From the NCBI GenBank assembly GCA_965662745.1, contig CBFIJK010000006.1, positions 26,971 through 90,970 of the forward strand: DNA of 64,000 nucleotides, read 5' to 3'. The notes beneath the pieces are model-generated. The model saw nothing but the letters and a program-made list of their open reading frames with translations. It did no database searches and was not told the DNA's origin. Numbering within the stretch: the first letter of the stretch is position 1; every line of letters begins with the position of its first letter. The position numbers were made by a program, and so were the translations under genes. This document shows positions 17,766 to 26,210 of this stretch, in pieces. This DNA comes from Anianibacter sp965662745 (GTDB taxonomy: Bacteria; Pseudomonadota; Alphaproteobacteria; Rhodobacterales; Rhodobacteraceae).

Positions 17766-17961
17766 GAAGTTTCCTTGTGGGTAATCTGTGGGGGGTGAAT
17801 TGGGGGGGCGGGCCATTCTGCGGCCGTCCCGCGCGGGGTGCGAGCCCAAGGTAAGGTCGCTGCCGCGATTGTAAACCCTGCCGTCCGAAAGGCCCGAGGA
17901 AACGGCTTTTCCTTGCGGCAACGCTCTGCCATCGTTCAGCGGAATGAAGGGGAGGATGGCA

Positions 17962-18648
17962 ATGCCGATCAAGGCCTGTGTCTTCGACGCCTATGGCACG
18001 TTGTTCGATGTCGCGGCGGCCGCGCGCGAGGCGGCGGAAGAGCCGGGGCGCGAAAGCTTTGCCGCCCACTGGCCGCAGATCGCGGCGGACTGGCGGACCA
18101 AGCAGTTGCAATACAGCTGGCTGCGCGCGGTCACGGGCGAATATTGCAGCTTTTGGCAGGTCACGCAGGATGGGCTCGACTGGGCGATGGAGCGTGCAGG
18201 CCTTGACGACCCCGAACTGCGTGAGCGGCTGTTGGCGCTCTATTTCGAGCTGTCGGCTTACCCAGAGGTGCCGCAGATGCTGGCCGATCTTGCGAAGGCA
18301 GGATTCAAGTCCGCGATCCTCAGCAATGGCTCTCCGGATATGCTGGAAGGCGCGGTCGACAGCGCGATGATCGGCGACTGGCTGAGCGATGTGATCTCGG
18401 TCGAGGATGTCGGAATATTCAAACCCGCCGCCGCAGTTTACCAGCTTGTGCCGGACAAGATGGGCGTCGATGTCGAAGAAGTGCTGTTCGTCTCGTCGAA
18501 TGGCTGGGACGCCGCCTGCGCCAAGGGCTTTGGGTTTCGCACAGCCTGGGTCAATCGCGCGGGCGATCCGCTTGACCGTTTGCCCGCCGCGCCCGACGAG
18601 ATCCTTGCCGACCTGACCCCTATTCCTGAACTCGCAAAGAGGTTCTGA
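17962..18648 (+). CDS. Haloacid dehalogenase, type II
   Basis: A 228-residue HAD-superfamily enzyme of the L-2-haloacid dehalogenase type, hydrolysing L-2-halo acids such as chloroacetate to hydroxy acids. The nucleophile Asp is in CVFDAYGTLFD at the N-terminus; SNGSPDML, IFKPAAAVY and VSSNGWDAACAKGFG supply the other loops, with the cap domain at about 15-90. The ATG at 17962 is chosen because GGAGG lies six bases upstream; two earlier ATGs touch that site. The TGA overlaps the next ATG by one base. Confidence 0.88.
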   Translation: MPIKACVFDAYGTLFDVAAAAREAAEEPGRESFAAHWPQIAADWRTKQLQYSWLRAVTGEYCSFWQVTQDGLDWAMERAGLDDPELRERLLALYFELSAYPEVPQMLADLAKAGFKSAILSNGSPDMLEGAVDSAMIGDWLSDVISVEDVGIFKPAAAVYQLVPDKMGVDVEEVLFVSSNGWDAACAKGFGFRTAWVNRAGDPLDRLPAAPDEILADLTPIPELAKRF

Positions 18649-19469
18649 TGCCCGAATACCAAAGCGCCGATGGCGTGAGCCTGCATTATCTCGATGAGGG
18701 CGAGGGCCTGCCGGTTCTTTGCCTTGCGGGCCTGACGCGCGATGCGCGCGACTTCGATTATCTTTCGAAGCATCTGAAAGGCGTGCGCCTGATCCGCCCC
18801 GATTATCGCGGGCGCGGCAAGTCGGGCTGGTCGGGTGCGGACACCTATACCGTGCCGGTCGAGGCCAATGATATCTTGGCGCTGATGGACACGCTGAAGC
18901 TGGACAAGGCCGCCGTGATCGGCACCTCGCGCGGCGGTCTGATCGCGATGATGCTGGGGCATCTGGCAAAGGACCGGCTGATGGGCGTATGCCTCAACGA
19001 TATCGGCCCAGCGATCGAGATGGCAGGGCTGGAGCGAATCAAGGATTATGTCGGGCGCGCCCCGAACGCCAAGACCCACGCAGCACTGGCAGAGGTTCTG
19101 CCCAAGGCCTACCCCGAATTCAGCAACATGCCCGAGGGCCGTTGGCTGGAAGAGGCCCAGCGCCACACGGTCGAGACGGCAGACAGTCTGAGCCTGACAT
19201 ATGATCCGGCCTTGCGTGATGCATTCCTCGCCGCCTTCGAGGGGCCGGCGCAGACGGTCTGGCCGCTATTCGACGCGCTGGACGGCCTGCCACTCGCCCT
19301 GATCCGGGGCGCAGAGTCGGACCTTCTTTCGCCCGAAACCGTCGCCAAGATGCAGCGCCGCCGTCCCGACATGATCTTCGCCGAGGTGCCGGGACGCGGG
19401 CATATCCCGTTCCTTGATGAACCCGAAAGCCTGGAAGCGATCCACGCCTGGCTGGAGATTCTGCGGTGA
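18648..19469 (+). CDS. Alpha/beta hydrolase
   Basis: A 273-residue cytosolic alpha/beta hydrolase. The oxyanion region is LAGLTRDARDFDYL, the nucleophile elbow GTSRGGLIAMM (Ser near residue 95), an Asp lies in LIRGAESDLLS and the catalytic His in PGRGHIPFLDEPE. Full-length catalytic triad. Starts on the stop of the dehalogenase gene and its stop overlaps the GTG of the dehydratase by four bases, so the four genes 17962-21642 form one transcript. Substrate unknown. Confidence 0.85.
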   Translation: MPEYQSADGVSLHYLDEGEGLPVLCLAGLTRDARDFDYLSKHLKGVRLIRPDYRGRGKSGWSGADTYTVPVEANDILALMDTLKLDKAAVIGTSRGGLIAMMLGHLAKDRLMGVCLNDIGPAIEMAGLERIKDYVGRAPNAKTHAALAEVLPKAYPEFSNMPEGRWLEEAQRHTVETADSLSLTYDPALRDAFLAAFEGPAQTVWPLFDALDGLPLALIRGAESDLLSPETVAKMQRRRPDMIFAEVPGRGHIPFLDEPESLEAIHAWLEILR

Positions 19470-20446
19470 ATATCGACATGATCGACGCGGCGGCGGACCG
19501 GCTTGCGGGCAAGGCGCTGCGCACGCCGCTCTTGTCATCGCCCTATCTTGACGAGATCGCCGGGCGGCGCGTGCTGGTCAAACCCGAATGCCTGCAACTC
19601 ACCGGCAGCTTCAAGTTTCGGGGCGCGTGGTCCGCGATTTCGGCGCTGGATGCAGATGTTCGGGAAAAGGGTGTTCTCGCGTTTTCGTCGGGCAACCATG
19701 CGCAGGGCGTTGCCTTTGCCGCGCGCGAGCATGGTATCCCGGCAGTGATCGTGATGCCGTCCGACGCCCCTGCCCTGAAGATCGCCAACACCCGCGCGCT
19801 CGGCGGCGATGTGGTTCTCTATGACCGCGAGACCGAAAGCCGCGAAGAGATCGGCACGGCGCTGGCGGCAGAGCGTGGGTTGCACCTGATCCGCCCCTAT
19901 GACGACCCGTTCGTGATCGCCGGCCAAGGCACCTGCGGGCTGGAAATCGCGGCACAGGCAGCAGAGCTTGGCGTGCGTGAGGCGGATGTTCTTGTCTGTT
20001 GCGGCGGCGGCGGGCTGACCTCGGGCATCGCGCTTGCCTTGGCAGATCGCGCGCCGGGGCTAACGGCGCGGCCCGTGGAACCTGTGGGTTTCGACGATGT
20101 CGCCCGGTCGCTGGTCTCGGGCCAGATTGAACAGAACGCACATAGGAGCGGGTCGATCTGCGATGCGATCGTGACGCCCTCGCCCGGAGAATTGACCTTT
20201 CCCATCATGCGGGCCCATTGCGGCCCCGGCATCGCCGTGTCCGACGAAGACGCCCTGCGCGCGGTCGCCGCCGCCTTCCTGCGGCTCAAGATCGTCGCCG
20301 AACCCGGGGGCGCTGTGGCGCTCGCCGCGGCCCTCTATCAGCCCGAAGCGTCAAGCGGCGATACGGTCATCGCGATGGTCTCGGGCGGGAATGTGGACCC
20401 GGCAGTGTTCCGCCATGCTGTGGATAATCATGGGGGTGAAACATGA
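19466..20446 (+). CDS. Threonine/serine dehydratase-like PLP enzyme
   Basis: A 326-residue fold-type II PLP enzyme. The PLP lysine is in LTGSFKFRGAWSA, the phosphate-binding loop is CCGGGGLTSGIA and SGNHAQGVAFAA is the substrate Ser/Asn loop. It lacks the ACT-like regulatory tail of biosynthetic threonine deaminase, so a catabolic dehydratase, serine racemase or ectoine/hydroxy-amino-acid dehydratase are all possible. GTG start inside the preceding stop (GTGA), and its own TGA overlaps the next ATG (ATGA). Confidence 0.85.
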   Translation: MNIDMIDAAADRLAGKALRTPLLSSPYLDEIAGRRVLVKPECLQLTGSFKFRGAWSAISALDADVREKGVLAFSSGNHAQGVAFAAREHGIPAVIVMPSDAPALKIANTRALGGDVVLYDRETESREEIGTALAAERGLHLIRPYDDPFVIAGQGTCGLEIAAQAAELGVREADVLVCCGGGGLTSGIALALADRAPGLTARPVEPVGFDDVARSLVSGQIEQNAHRSGSICDAIVTPSPGELTFPIMRAHCGPGIAVSDEDALRAVAAAFLRLKIVAEPGGAVALAAALYQPEASSGDTVIAMVSGGNVDPAVFRHAVDNHGGET

Positions 20447-21642
20447 CGACTTTCACGATCGCAACATTCAACGTGAAAAACCTTATCGGCCCGGACGCAG
20501 AATACTACCGCTTCGAACAATACACCCCCGAGGAACACGCCTGGAAAGAGGATTGGCTGGCCGATCAGCTCTTGTCGCTGAATGCCGATATCGTCTGCTT
20601 TCAAGAGATTTTCGACGAGGCTGCCCTGCGCGCCGTGATTGAAGAGACCGACCGCCGGGGCGCCGATCTAAACGCGTCGGCTTTGCCCGACAAGTCCAAG
20701 AGATACCACAAGAAAGCGATCTTTCGCCGCCTTGCCTACAGCGATTACGACGGTGCCGCGATGGCCTTTGCGCCCAATGTCTCGGATGGCGAACCGGGGC
20801 AGCGACGCCCCGGCCTTGCCACCCTGTCGCGCAACGGGTTTGCCGAGCCGCCCGAGATCATCCAGCAGTTGGAAGAACCGCTCGATATCCCCTTTCAAGA
20901 TCTCACCGGCGATGATGCGGGCAGCTACCGGATCACGCGGCTGTCACGCCCGATCCTGAAGGCAAAAATCCCTGTGGATAATTCCACCGTGACCGTCTTC
21001 AACTGCCACCTGAAATCCAAACTGGGCGAATTCGACCGCCCCGAAGGCGCGGCCTTTGCGCCCGCCGCCGACCTTCTGAATTATGACCCGGCTGCCCGCG
21101 CGCTGGGGTCTCTGCGCGCCGGATTGCGCCGCATGGCAGAGGCCTGGGTGCTTCGCAAATTGGTGCTGGACGCGCTGAATGCCGGAGAGCCTGTGATGGT
21201 CCTTGGCGATCTCAACGACGGCGAACACGCTGTGTCGACCGAGATCATCACCGGCGAGACGCCGTTCCGCAACTACGCCTGGATGCGCCGCCACGACGCG
21301 ACATCGCGCGATGACCGTTATTCCAAGGACGAGGCACGCCGTATCCGCGAAGACGTGGAACGCGTGCGCCTGCATTCCGCCGAAAAGCTTTTCGTGCGCA
21401 AATCCCTGCGCGACATGGTTTACACTGCCGCCTTCGGCGGTGTGTTCGAATCCATCGACCAGATTTTGATGTCGCGGCATTTTCACCCCGATTTCGACGG
21501 GCGAATCGGCGAGATGGAATATTTCTCGGTTCTCAACGATCACCTGACCGACGGCAGCCACCCCGAGGCGCCGTATAACAAGCTCGCTTCGGACCACGGG
21601 CAGATCATGGCGCACATCCGGATGGGCAAGGCCGAGGATTGA
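20443..21642 (+). CDS. Endonuclease/exonuclease/phosphatase family protein
   Basis: A 399-residue protein of the EEP fold (DNase I/AP endonuclease-like, Mg-dependent phosphodiesterases). Visible motifs: TIATFNVKNLIGPD, ADIVCFQEIFDEA with the metal-binding Glu, VFNCHLKSKLG, VMVLGDLND with Asp-Leu-Asn, and the closing SDHGQIMAHI with the catalytic Asp-His. No signal peptide, so cytosolic. Substrate unknown. Fourth gene of the overlapping set. Confidence 0.85.
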   Translation: MTTFTIATFNVKNLIGPDAEYYRFEQYTPEEHAWKEDWLADQLLSLNADIVCFQEIFDEAALRAVIEETDRRGADLNASALPDKSKRYHKKAIFRRLAYSDYDGAAMAFAPNVSDGEPGQRRPGLATLSRNGFAEPPEIIQQLEEPLDIPFQDLTGDDAGSYRITRLSRPILKAKIPVDNSTVTVFNCHLKSKLGEFDRPEGAAFAPAADLLNYDPAARALGSLRAGLRRMAEAWVLRKLVLDALNAGEPVMVLGDLNDGEHAVSTEIITGETPFRNYAWMRRHDATSRDDRYSKDEARRIREDVERVRLHSAEKLFVRKSLRDMVYTAAFGGVFESIDQILMSRHFHPDFDGRIGEMEYFSVLNDHLTDGSHPEAPYNKLASDHGQIMAHIRMGKAED

Positions 21643-21649
21643 CCCTTGA

Positions 21650-21668
21650 TAGTTGACAGTGACAACTA
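21650..21668. promoter_or_regulatory. Palindromic operator candidate upstream of pobA
   Basis: TAGTTGACAGTGACAACTA: six-base perfect arms around a seven-base centre, ending 32 bases before the pobA ATG, within the only real gap upstream of the pob/pca run. Dyads with TAGTTGA-type arms are typical of MarR-family and similar aromatic-responsive regulators, but no regulator gene is next to it in this window. Confidence 0.5.
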
Positions 21669-21700
21669 GTTTGAGCCACAGTCGACACAGGGAGAATCCA

Positions 21701-22870
21701 ATGCGCACACAGGTCTGCATCATCGGCGGGGGACCCTCGGGTCTTTTGCTCAGCCAGCTTCTGCACAAGGCGGGGATCGACACGGTCGTTCTGGAACGCC
21801 GTACGCGCGACTACGTGCTCAGCCGCATCCGTGCGGGTGTTCTGGAATGGGGCTCTGTCGAGCTTTTGCGGGATGCCGGGATCGGTCCGCGGATCGACGC
21901 CGAGGGTTTTCCGCATACCGGCACTTATCTCGCGCTTCAGAACCGCGGCTTCCGCGTGGATTTCAAGGAAACCACCGGCAAGCAGGTTATGGTTTATGGC
22001 CAGACCGAGGTGACGCGTGATCTTTACGCCGCGCGCGCTGCCATGGACGGCGTTGTCATCCATGAGGCCGAGGGCGTGACGCCCCGATCGCTAGACAGCG
22101 ATGCGCCCTATGTGACCTACTCCAAGGACGGCACAGAGCACCGGATCGACTGCGATTTCGTCATCGGCTGCGATGGCTACCACGGTGTCTCGCGCCGTTC
22201 GATGCCCGCGAATGTGCTGAAGGAATACGAACGGGTTTACCCGTTCGGCTGGCTCGGCATCCTGTCCGAGACCCCGCCCGTCGATCACGAACTGATCTAC
22301 GCCAACCACAATCGCGGCTTCGCACTCTGCTCCATGCGAAACGCCAACCTGTCGCGCTACTACGTCCAGGCTCCCGTTGATGACCCGCTCGAAAAGTGGA
22401 CCGACGAAGCGTTCTGGGACGAGCTGAAGCGCCGCATCCCCGAAGAGGCCGCCGACCGTCTTGTCACCGGCCCATCCATCGAGAAATCCCTCGCGCCGCT
22501 GCGGTCCTACGTGGCGGAACCGATGCGCTGGGGCCGCCTGCTTCTGTGTGGGGATGCCGCGCATATCGTGCCGCCCACCGGCGCAAAGGGCCTGAACCTC
22601 GCCATTGGCGATGTGAAGTATGCCAGCGACGCGCTGATCGCGCATTTCAAGGATGGTGACGACAGCGGGCTCGATCAGTATTCCCAAAAGGCCCTCGCCC
22701 GCGTCTGGGGCGCGATCCGCTTCTCGTGGTGGTTCACCACGCTGATGCACCGCTTCCCGGAACAGTCCGATTTCGATCAGCGCATCCAGGAAACAGAGCT
22801 CGAGCAACTCGAAGCGTCCCTTGCTGCGCAGACGGTGATGTCCGAGAATTACGTCGGCCTGCCCTACTGA
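21701..22870 (+). CDS. pobA: 4-hydroxybenzoate 3-monooxygenase
   Basis: FAD and NADPH-dependent hydroxylase turning 4-hydroxybenzoate into protocatechuate. 389 residues, normal for PobA. The FAD-binding GxGxxG is CIIGGGPSGLLLSQLL at the N-terminus, the second motif is VIGCDGYHGVSRRSMP and the third is LLLCGDAAHIVPPTGAKG. The gene starts the pathway that the following pca genes complete. A GGAG site precedes the ATG at 21701; the earlier in-frame start at 21653 lies in the operator. Confidence 0.95.
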   Translation: MRTQVCIIGGGPSGLLLSQLLHKAGIDTVVLERRTRDYVLSRIRAGVLEWGSVELLRDAGIGPRIDAEGFPHTGTYLALQNRGFRVDFKETTGKQVMVYGQTEVTRDLYAARAAMDGVVIHEAEGVTPRSLDSDAPYVTYSKDGTEHRIDCDFVIGCDGYHGVSRRSMPANVLKEYERVYPFGWLGILSETPPVDHELIYANHNRGFALCSMRNANLSRYYVQAPVDDPLEKWTDEAFWDELKRRIPEEAADRLVTGPSIEKSLAPLRSYVAEPMRWGRLLLCGDAAHIVPPTGAKGLNLAIGDVKYASDALIAHFKDGDDSGLDQYSQKALARVWGAIRFSWWFTTLMHRFPEQSDFDQRIQETELEQLEASLAAQTVMSENYVGLPY

Positions 22871-22899
22871 CGCGGCGGGCACGATAGAGGAGAGACACC

Positions 22900-23688
22900 A
22901 TGCAGATCGCCAAGTTCGACGATGTCAGCATCCACTACCGCGAAGATGGCGACCCGAAAGGCGCGCCGATTGTCTTCGCCAACTCGCTCGGCACCGATCT
23001 GCGGCTCTGGGACAAGATTATTCCGATGCTGCCGAGCGGCCTCCGGATCATCCGCTACGACAAGCGCGGTCATGGCCTTTCGTCCTGCCCGCCCTCCCCC
23101 TACGCGATGGGCATGCTGGTCACGGATCTCGAACGCCTGCTCGATCACCTCGAGGTCAAGGATTGCCTGCTCGTCGGGCTCTCCATCGGCGGGATGATCG
23201 CGCAGGGGCTTGCCGTCAAACGCATGGATCTCGTGCGTGCGATGGTGATCTCGAACACCGGCGCCAAAATCGGCACGCCCGAGATGTGGCAGAGCCGCAT
23301 CGACGGTGTGCGCGATCAGGGGATAGAGGCGCTAGCCGATGCCGTCATGGAACGTTGGTTCTCTGGATCGTTTCGCGAGACGCTCGAACTCGAAGCCTGG
23401 CGCAACATGCTCACCCGCACCCCGGCCGAAGGCTATATGGGCTGCTCGTCGGCGATCTCGGGCACGGATTTCTTCACGACAACGGCCAGCCTCACGCTTC
23501 CGACCCTCGCCATCGCCGGATCCGAAGACGGCTCCACCCCGCCCGATCTCGTGCGCGAGACCGCCGATCTCATCAAGGGCAGCCGCTTTCACCTGATCCG
23601 CGGCGCGGGTCATCTTCCCTGCGTCGAGAACCCCGAAGATTACGCCAAAGCCCTCACCGACTTCATCAAGGACACCGGCCATGCCTAG
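22900..23688 (+). CDS. pcaD: 3-oxoadipate enol-lactonase
   Basis: Alpha/beta hydrolase that opens 3-oxoadipate enol-lactone to 3-oxoadipate. 262 residues with FANSLGTDLRLWDKI, the nucleophile elbow GLSIGGMIAQGLA (Ser near 98), an Asp in AGSEDGSTPP and the His in RGAGHLPCVENPE. Lies 29 bases after pobA with GAGGAGAG before the ATG. The conserved family sequence and place in the operon make the call firm. Confidence 0.92.
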   Translation: MQIAKFDDVSIHYREDGDPKGAPIVFANSLGTDLRLWDKIIPMLPSGLRIIRYDKRGHGLSSCPPSPYAMGMLVTDLERLLDHLEVKDCLLVGLSIGGMIAQGLAVKRMDLVRAMVISNTGAKIGTPEMWQSRIDGVRDQGIEALADAVMERWFSGSFRETLELEAWRNMLTRTPAEGYMGCSSAISGTDFFTTTASLTLPTLAIAGSEDGSTPPDLVRETADLIKGSRFHLIRGAGHLPCVENPEDYAKALTDFIKDTGHA

Positions 23689-23697
23689 CGCCCTTCG

Positions 23698-23756
23698 CAT
23701 CCACTTTGGTTCTTCAAATACCTCAGGGGGGTCTGGGGGGGCAGAGCCCCCCCAGC
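23698..23756 (+). repeat. Intergenic repeat, copy 2, with strong G/C hairpin
   Basis: CCACTTTGGTTCTTCAAATACCTC is followed by a G-run and a stem of CTGGGGGGGC / GCCCCCCCAG with an AGA loop. It lies ten bases after the pcaD stop. The hairpin could stop or attenuate transcription inside the operon; there is no T-run. Confidence 0.6.
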
Positions 23757-23796
23757 GGATCGGGCGCAGAGCGCCCGAAACGAAAGGCCAGCCCGA

Positions 23797-24174
23797 ATGA
23801 GCCGCTTCGATGATGGCATGACCACCCGCCGCCGCGTGCTGGGCGATGCCCATGTGGACCGAGCCGAGGCGAAGAAAACCGCCTTTGATGAACCCTTTCA
23901 GACGCTGATCACCGAAGGCGCCTGGGGCAGCGTCTGGTCGCGCGATGCGATTAGTCCGCGCGAGCGCTCGATGCTGACCATCGCGCTTCTTGCTGCCCTC
24001 GGGAACCACGAAGAGGTCGCGATGCATATCCGCGCCACGACCAACACCGGCGCCAGCAAGGACGACGTGATGGAGGCGCTACTTCATGTCGCGATCTATG
24101 CGGGTGTGCCCCGCGCCAATCACGCAATCAAGATCGCCAAGGAGACTTACGCAGAAATGGAGGGACAGGATTGA
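23797..24174 (+). CDS. pcaC: 4-carboxymuconolactone decarboxylase
   Basis: A 125-residue enzyme of the CMD/AhpD-like fold that decarboxylates 4-carboxymuconolactone to 3-oxoadipate enol-lactone. Visible: ISPRERSMLTIALLAALGNHEE and MHIRATTNTGASKDDVME plus LLHVAIYAGVPRANHA, covering the usual active-site Glu and His. Normal length. Its TGA overlaps the pcaH ATG by one base. Confidence 0.94.
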   Translation: MSRFDDGMTTRRRVLGDAHVDRAEAKKTAFDEPFQTLITEGAWGSVWSRDAISPRERSMLTIALLAALGNHEEVAMHIRATTNTGASKDDVMEALLHVAIYAGVPRANHAIKIAKETYAEMEGQD

Positions 24175-24899
24175 TGGATCAGGGCCCGCTTATCCCGAGG
24201 AACCGCGCGGCGCATCCGCCCGCGTACGACGTCGATTACAAGACCTCTGTCCCGCGCAGCCCGCGCTGGCCGCTTCTGTCGATGGACGCGACGGTCACCG
24301 AGGAAACCGGCCCTACCTTCAGCCATTCCATCCTTGGTAAATATGACAACAATCTCATCGTGAACTACACCCAAGGCGAGCACCTTGCTGTAGGGGAACG
24401 CATTCGCGTTCACGGCCGCGTTCTCGATGAAAATGGGCGGGCCGTCCCCAATGCGCTGGTCGAGATCTGGCAGGCCAATGCGGGCGGACGGTATCGTCAC
24501 GTCAAGGACACCTATTTCGCCCCGCTCGATCCGAATTTCGGCGGCTGCGGACGCACGATCACCGACGAGAACGGCTTTTACGAGTTCATGACCATCCGTC
24601 CCGGCGCCTATCCCTGGCCAAACCGCGCCAATGACTGGCGGCCGATGCATATCCATTTTTCCATCTTCGGCCATGCCTTCGGTCAGCGTCTCATCAGCCA
24701 GATGTATTTCCAGGGCGATCCCCTGATCGACCTCTGCCCCATCGCCGCGACGATCAAGGACCGCAGCCAGCTTGACCGGCTCGTCGCGCCGCTCGACATG
24801 GCGCGCTCGAAGCCGATGGACTACCTTGCCTACAAGTTCGACATCGTCCTGCGCGGTCGCCGCCAGACCATGTTCGAAAACAAGCCCGAGGGGATGTGA
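24174..24899 (+). CDS. pcaH: Protocatechuate 3,4-dioxygenase beta subunit
   Basis: Iron(III)-bearing subunit of the enzyme that cleaves protocatechuate to 3-carboxy-cis,cis-muconate. 241 residues. The iron ligands are visible as Tyr in GGRYRHVKDTY, Tyr in PGAYPWPNRAND and the two His in RPMHIHFSIFG. The reading frame also has a TTG one codon upstream, but the ATG at 24174, overlapping the pcaC stop, is the normal coupled start. Works as a heteromer with PcaG. Confidence 0.96.
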   Translation: MDQGPLIPRNRAAHPPAYDVDYKTSVPRSPRWPLLSMDATVTEETGPTFSHSILGKYDNNLIVNYTQGEHLAVGERIRVHGRVLDENGRAVPNALVEIWQANAGGRYRHVKDTYFAPLDPNFGGCGRTITDENGFYEFMTIRPGAYPWPNRANDWRPMHIHFSIFGHAFGQRLISQMYFQGDPLIDLCPIAATIKDRSQLDRLVAPLDMARSKPMDYLAYKFDIVLRGRRQTMFENKPEGM

Positions 24900-24900
24900 G

Positions 24901-25500
24901 ATGACCCAAGCATTGGACACGCTGATCGAGACGCCTTCCCAGACGGGCGGTCCCTATGTCCATATCGGCTGCATTCCGTCATTTGCCGGGGTGAACGGTA
25001 TCTACCCGCACGATCTTGGCCTTTCGCCCTTCGAGGACGGCGCAAAGGGAGAGGTCATCACCATCACCGGCGAAGTGATCGACGGCACCGGCTGGGCCCT
25101 GCGCGATGCCATGCTGGAAAGCTGGCAGGCCGATGCCAGCGGCGTCTATCCCGGCCAAGACGGCGCTGATCCCAAGGTTAGCGGCTTTTGCCGGTTCGCC
25201 GCCGACAAGGACAGCGGCAAATTCACCCTGACCACGATCAAGCCGGGCCGCACGCGGTTTGGACAGGGCCGCGAACAGGCCCCCCATATCGCCGTCTGGA
25301 TCGCGGCGCGCGGCATCAATATCGGCCTTCTGACACGCATCTATTTCGAGGATGAGGACAACGATAGCGATCCGCTCCTTGCACGGATCGAACAACGCCA
25401 GCGCGTCGAAACCCTGATCGCAAAGAAATCCGGCGATGGCGCGTATACTTTCAACATCGTGCTGCAAGGGGACAGGGAAACCGTCTTTCTCGATCTCTGA
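24901..25500 (+). CDS. pcaG: Protocatechuate 3,4-dioxygenase alpha subunit
   Basis: Non-metal subunit of the dioxygenase, 199 residues, with QTGGPYVHIGC, GTGWALRDAMLESWQADASG and KPGRTRFGQGREQAPH. It lacks the full set of iron ligands seen in the beta subunit, as expected. Begins one base after the pcaH stop; its stop overlaps the next ATG by one base. The start at 24901 is the first in-frame ATG after pcaH. Confidence 0.95.
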   Translation: MTQALDTLIETPSQTGGPYVHIGCIPSFAGVNGIYPHDLGLSPFEDGAKGEVITITGEVIDGTGWALRDAMLESWQADASGVYPGQDGADPKVSGFCRFAADKDSGKFTLTTIKPGRTRFGQGREQAPHIAVWIAARGINIGLLTRIYFEDEDNDSDPLLARIEQRQRVETLIAKKSGDGAYTFNIVLQGDRETVFLDL

Positions 25501-26210
25501 TGGCGCGCTTCGTCCTGATCCACGGCGCCTGCCATGGCGCGTTCTGCTGGCGCGACCTGATCCCCCCGCTCAGCGCGGCGGGCCATGAGGTCATCGCCAT
25601 CGACTTGCCGGGCATGGGCGCCGATACGACACCGGTGGACGACATCGACCTTGCCGCCTATGCAAACACCGCCCTTGCCGCCTGCACCGAGCCTTCGATC
25701 CTCGTCGGCCATTCCCTCGGCGGGCTGACCATCACCGAGGCCGCAGCGACGGATGCCTCGCACCTGCGCGGCATCGTCTATCTCGCCGCCTGGGCCCCGA
25801 AAGAAGGCGAAAGCGGCGCGAGCCTGCGCAAGACCCATGGCTGCGAGGCGCTTCAGGCCGCGACCATCCTGTCGGAGGACCGCAAGACCTTCAGCTTCCG
25901 CGAAGAGGCGCATATCCCCGTCTTCTACGCTGACTGCCCGCCGGAAACCGTGGAGTTTGTGCGCAAGGGCCTAAAGCCCCAGCCTGTGCTGCCCAGCCAG
26001 GCCCTGGCCAAATCCCTGCCCAAAGACCTGCCGAAACATTACATCCGCTGCACCGGCGACATGGCGATCCCCCATGCCGCACAACTCGCCATGACCGCCG
26101 ATTGGCCCAAAGGCACCGTGCATGCGATGGACAGCTCCCACTCGCCCTTCTTCGCCACGCCCGATAAGCTGGCGGCGCTGCTCGACCACATCGCGAAAGA
26201 GATACCATGA
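25500..26210 (+). CDS. Alpha/beta hydrolase within the pca operon
   Basis: A 236-residue hydrolase of the methylesterase/hydroxynitrile-lyase-like group: FVLIHGACHGAFCWRDLIP as oxyanion region, nucleophile elbow LVGHSLGGLTITEAA (Ser near 66), VYLAAWAPKEGES cap start, and DSSHSPFFATP with the catalytic His. It is coupled to pcaG by a one-base overlap and to the DUF849 gene by ATGA, so it belongs to the operon although it is not a classic pca gene. It may release protocatechuate or hydroxybenzoate from an ester; this is inference. Confidence 0.75.
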   Translation: MARFVLIHGACHGAFCWRDLIPPLSAAGHEVIAIDLPGMGADTTPVDDIDLAAYANTALAACTEPSILVGHSLGGLTITEAAATDASHLRGIVYLAAWAPKEGESGASLRKTHGCEALQAATILSEDRKTFSFREEAHIPVFYADCPPETVEFVRKGLKPQPVLPSQALAKSLPKDLPKHYIRCTGDMAIPHAAQLAMTADWPKGTVHAMDSSHSPFFATPDKLAALLDHIAKEIP

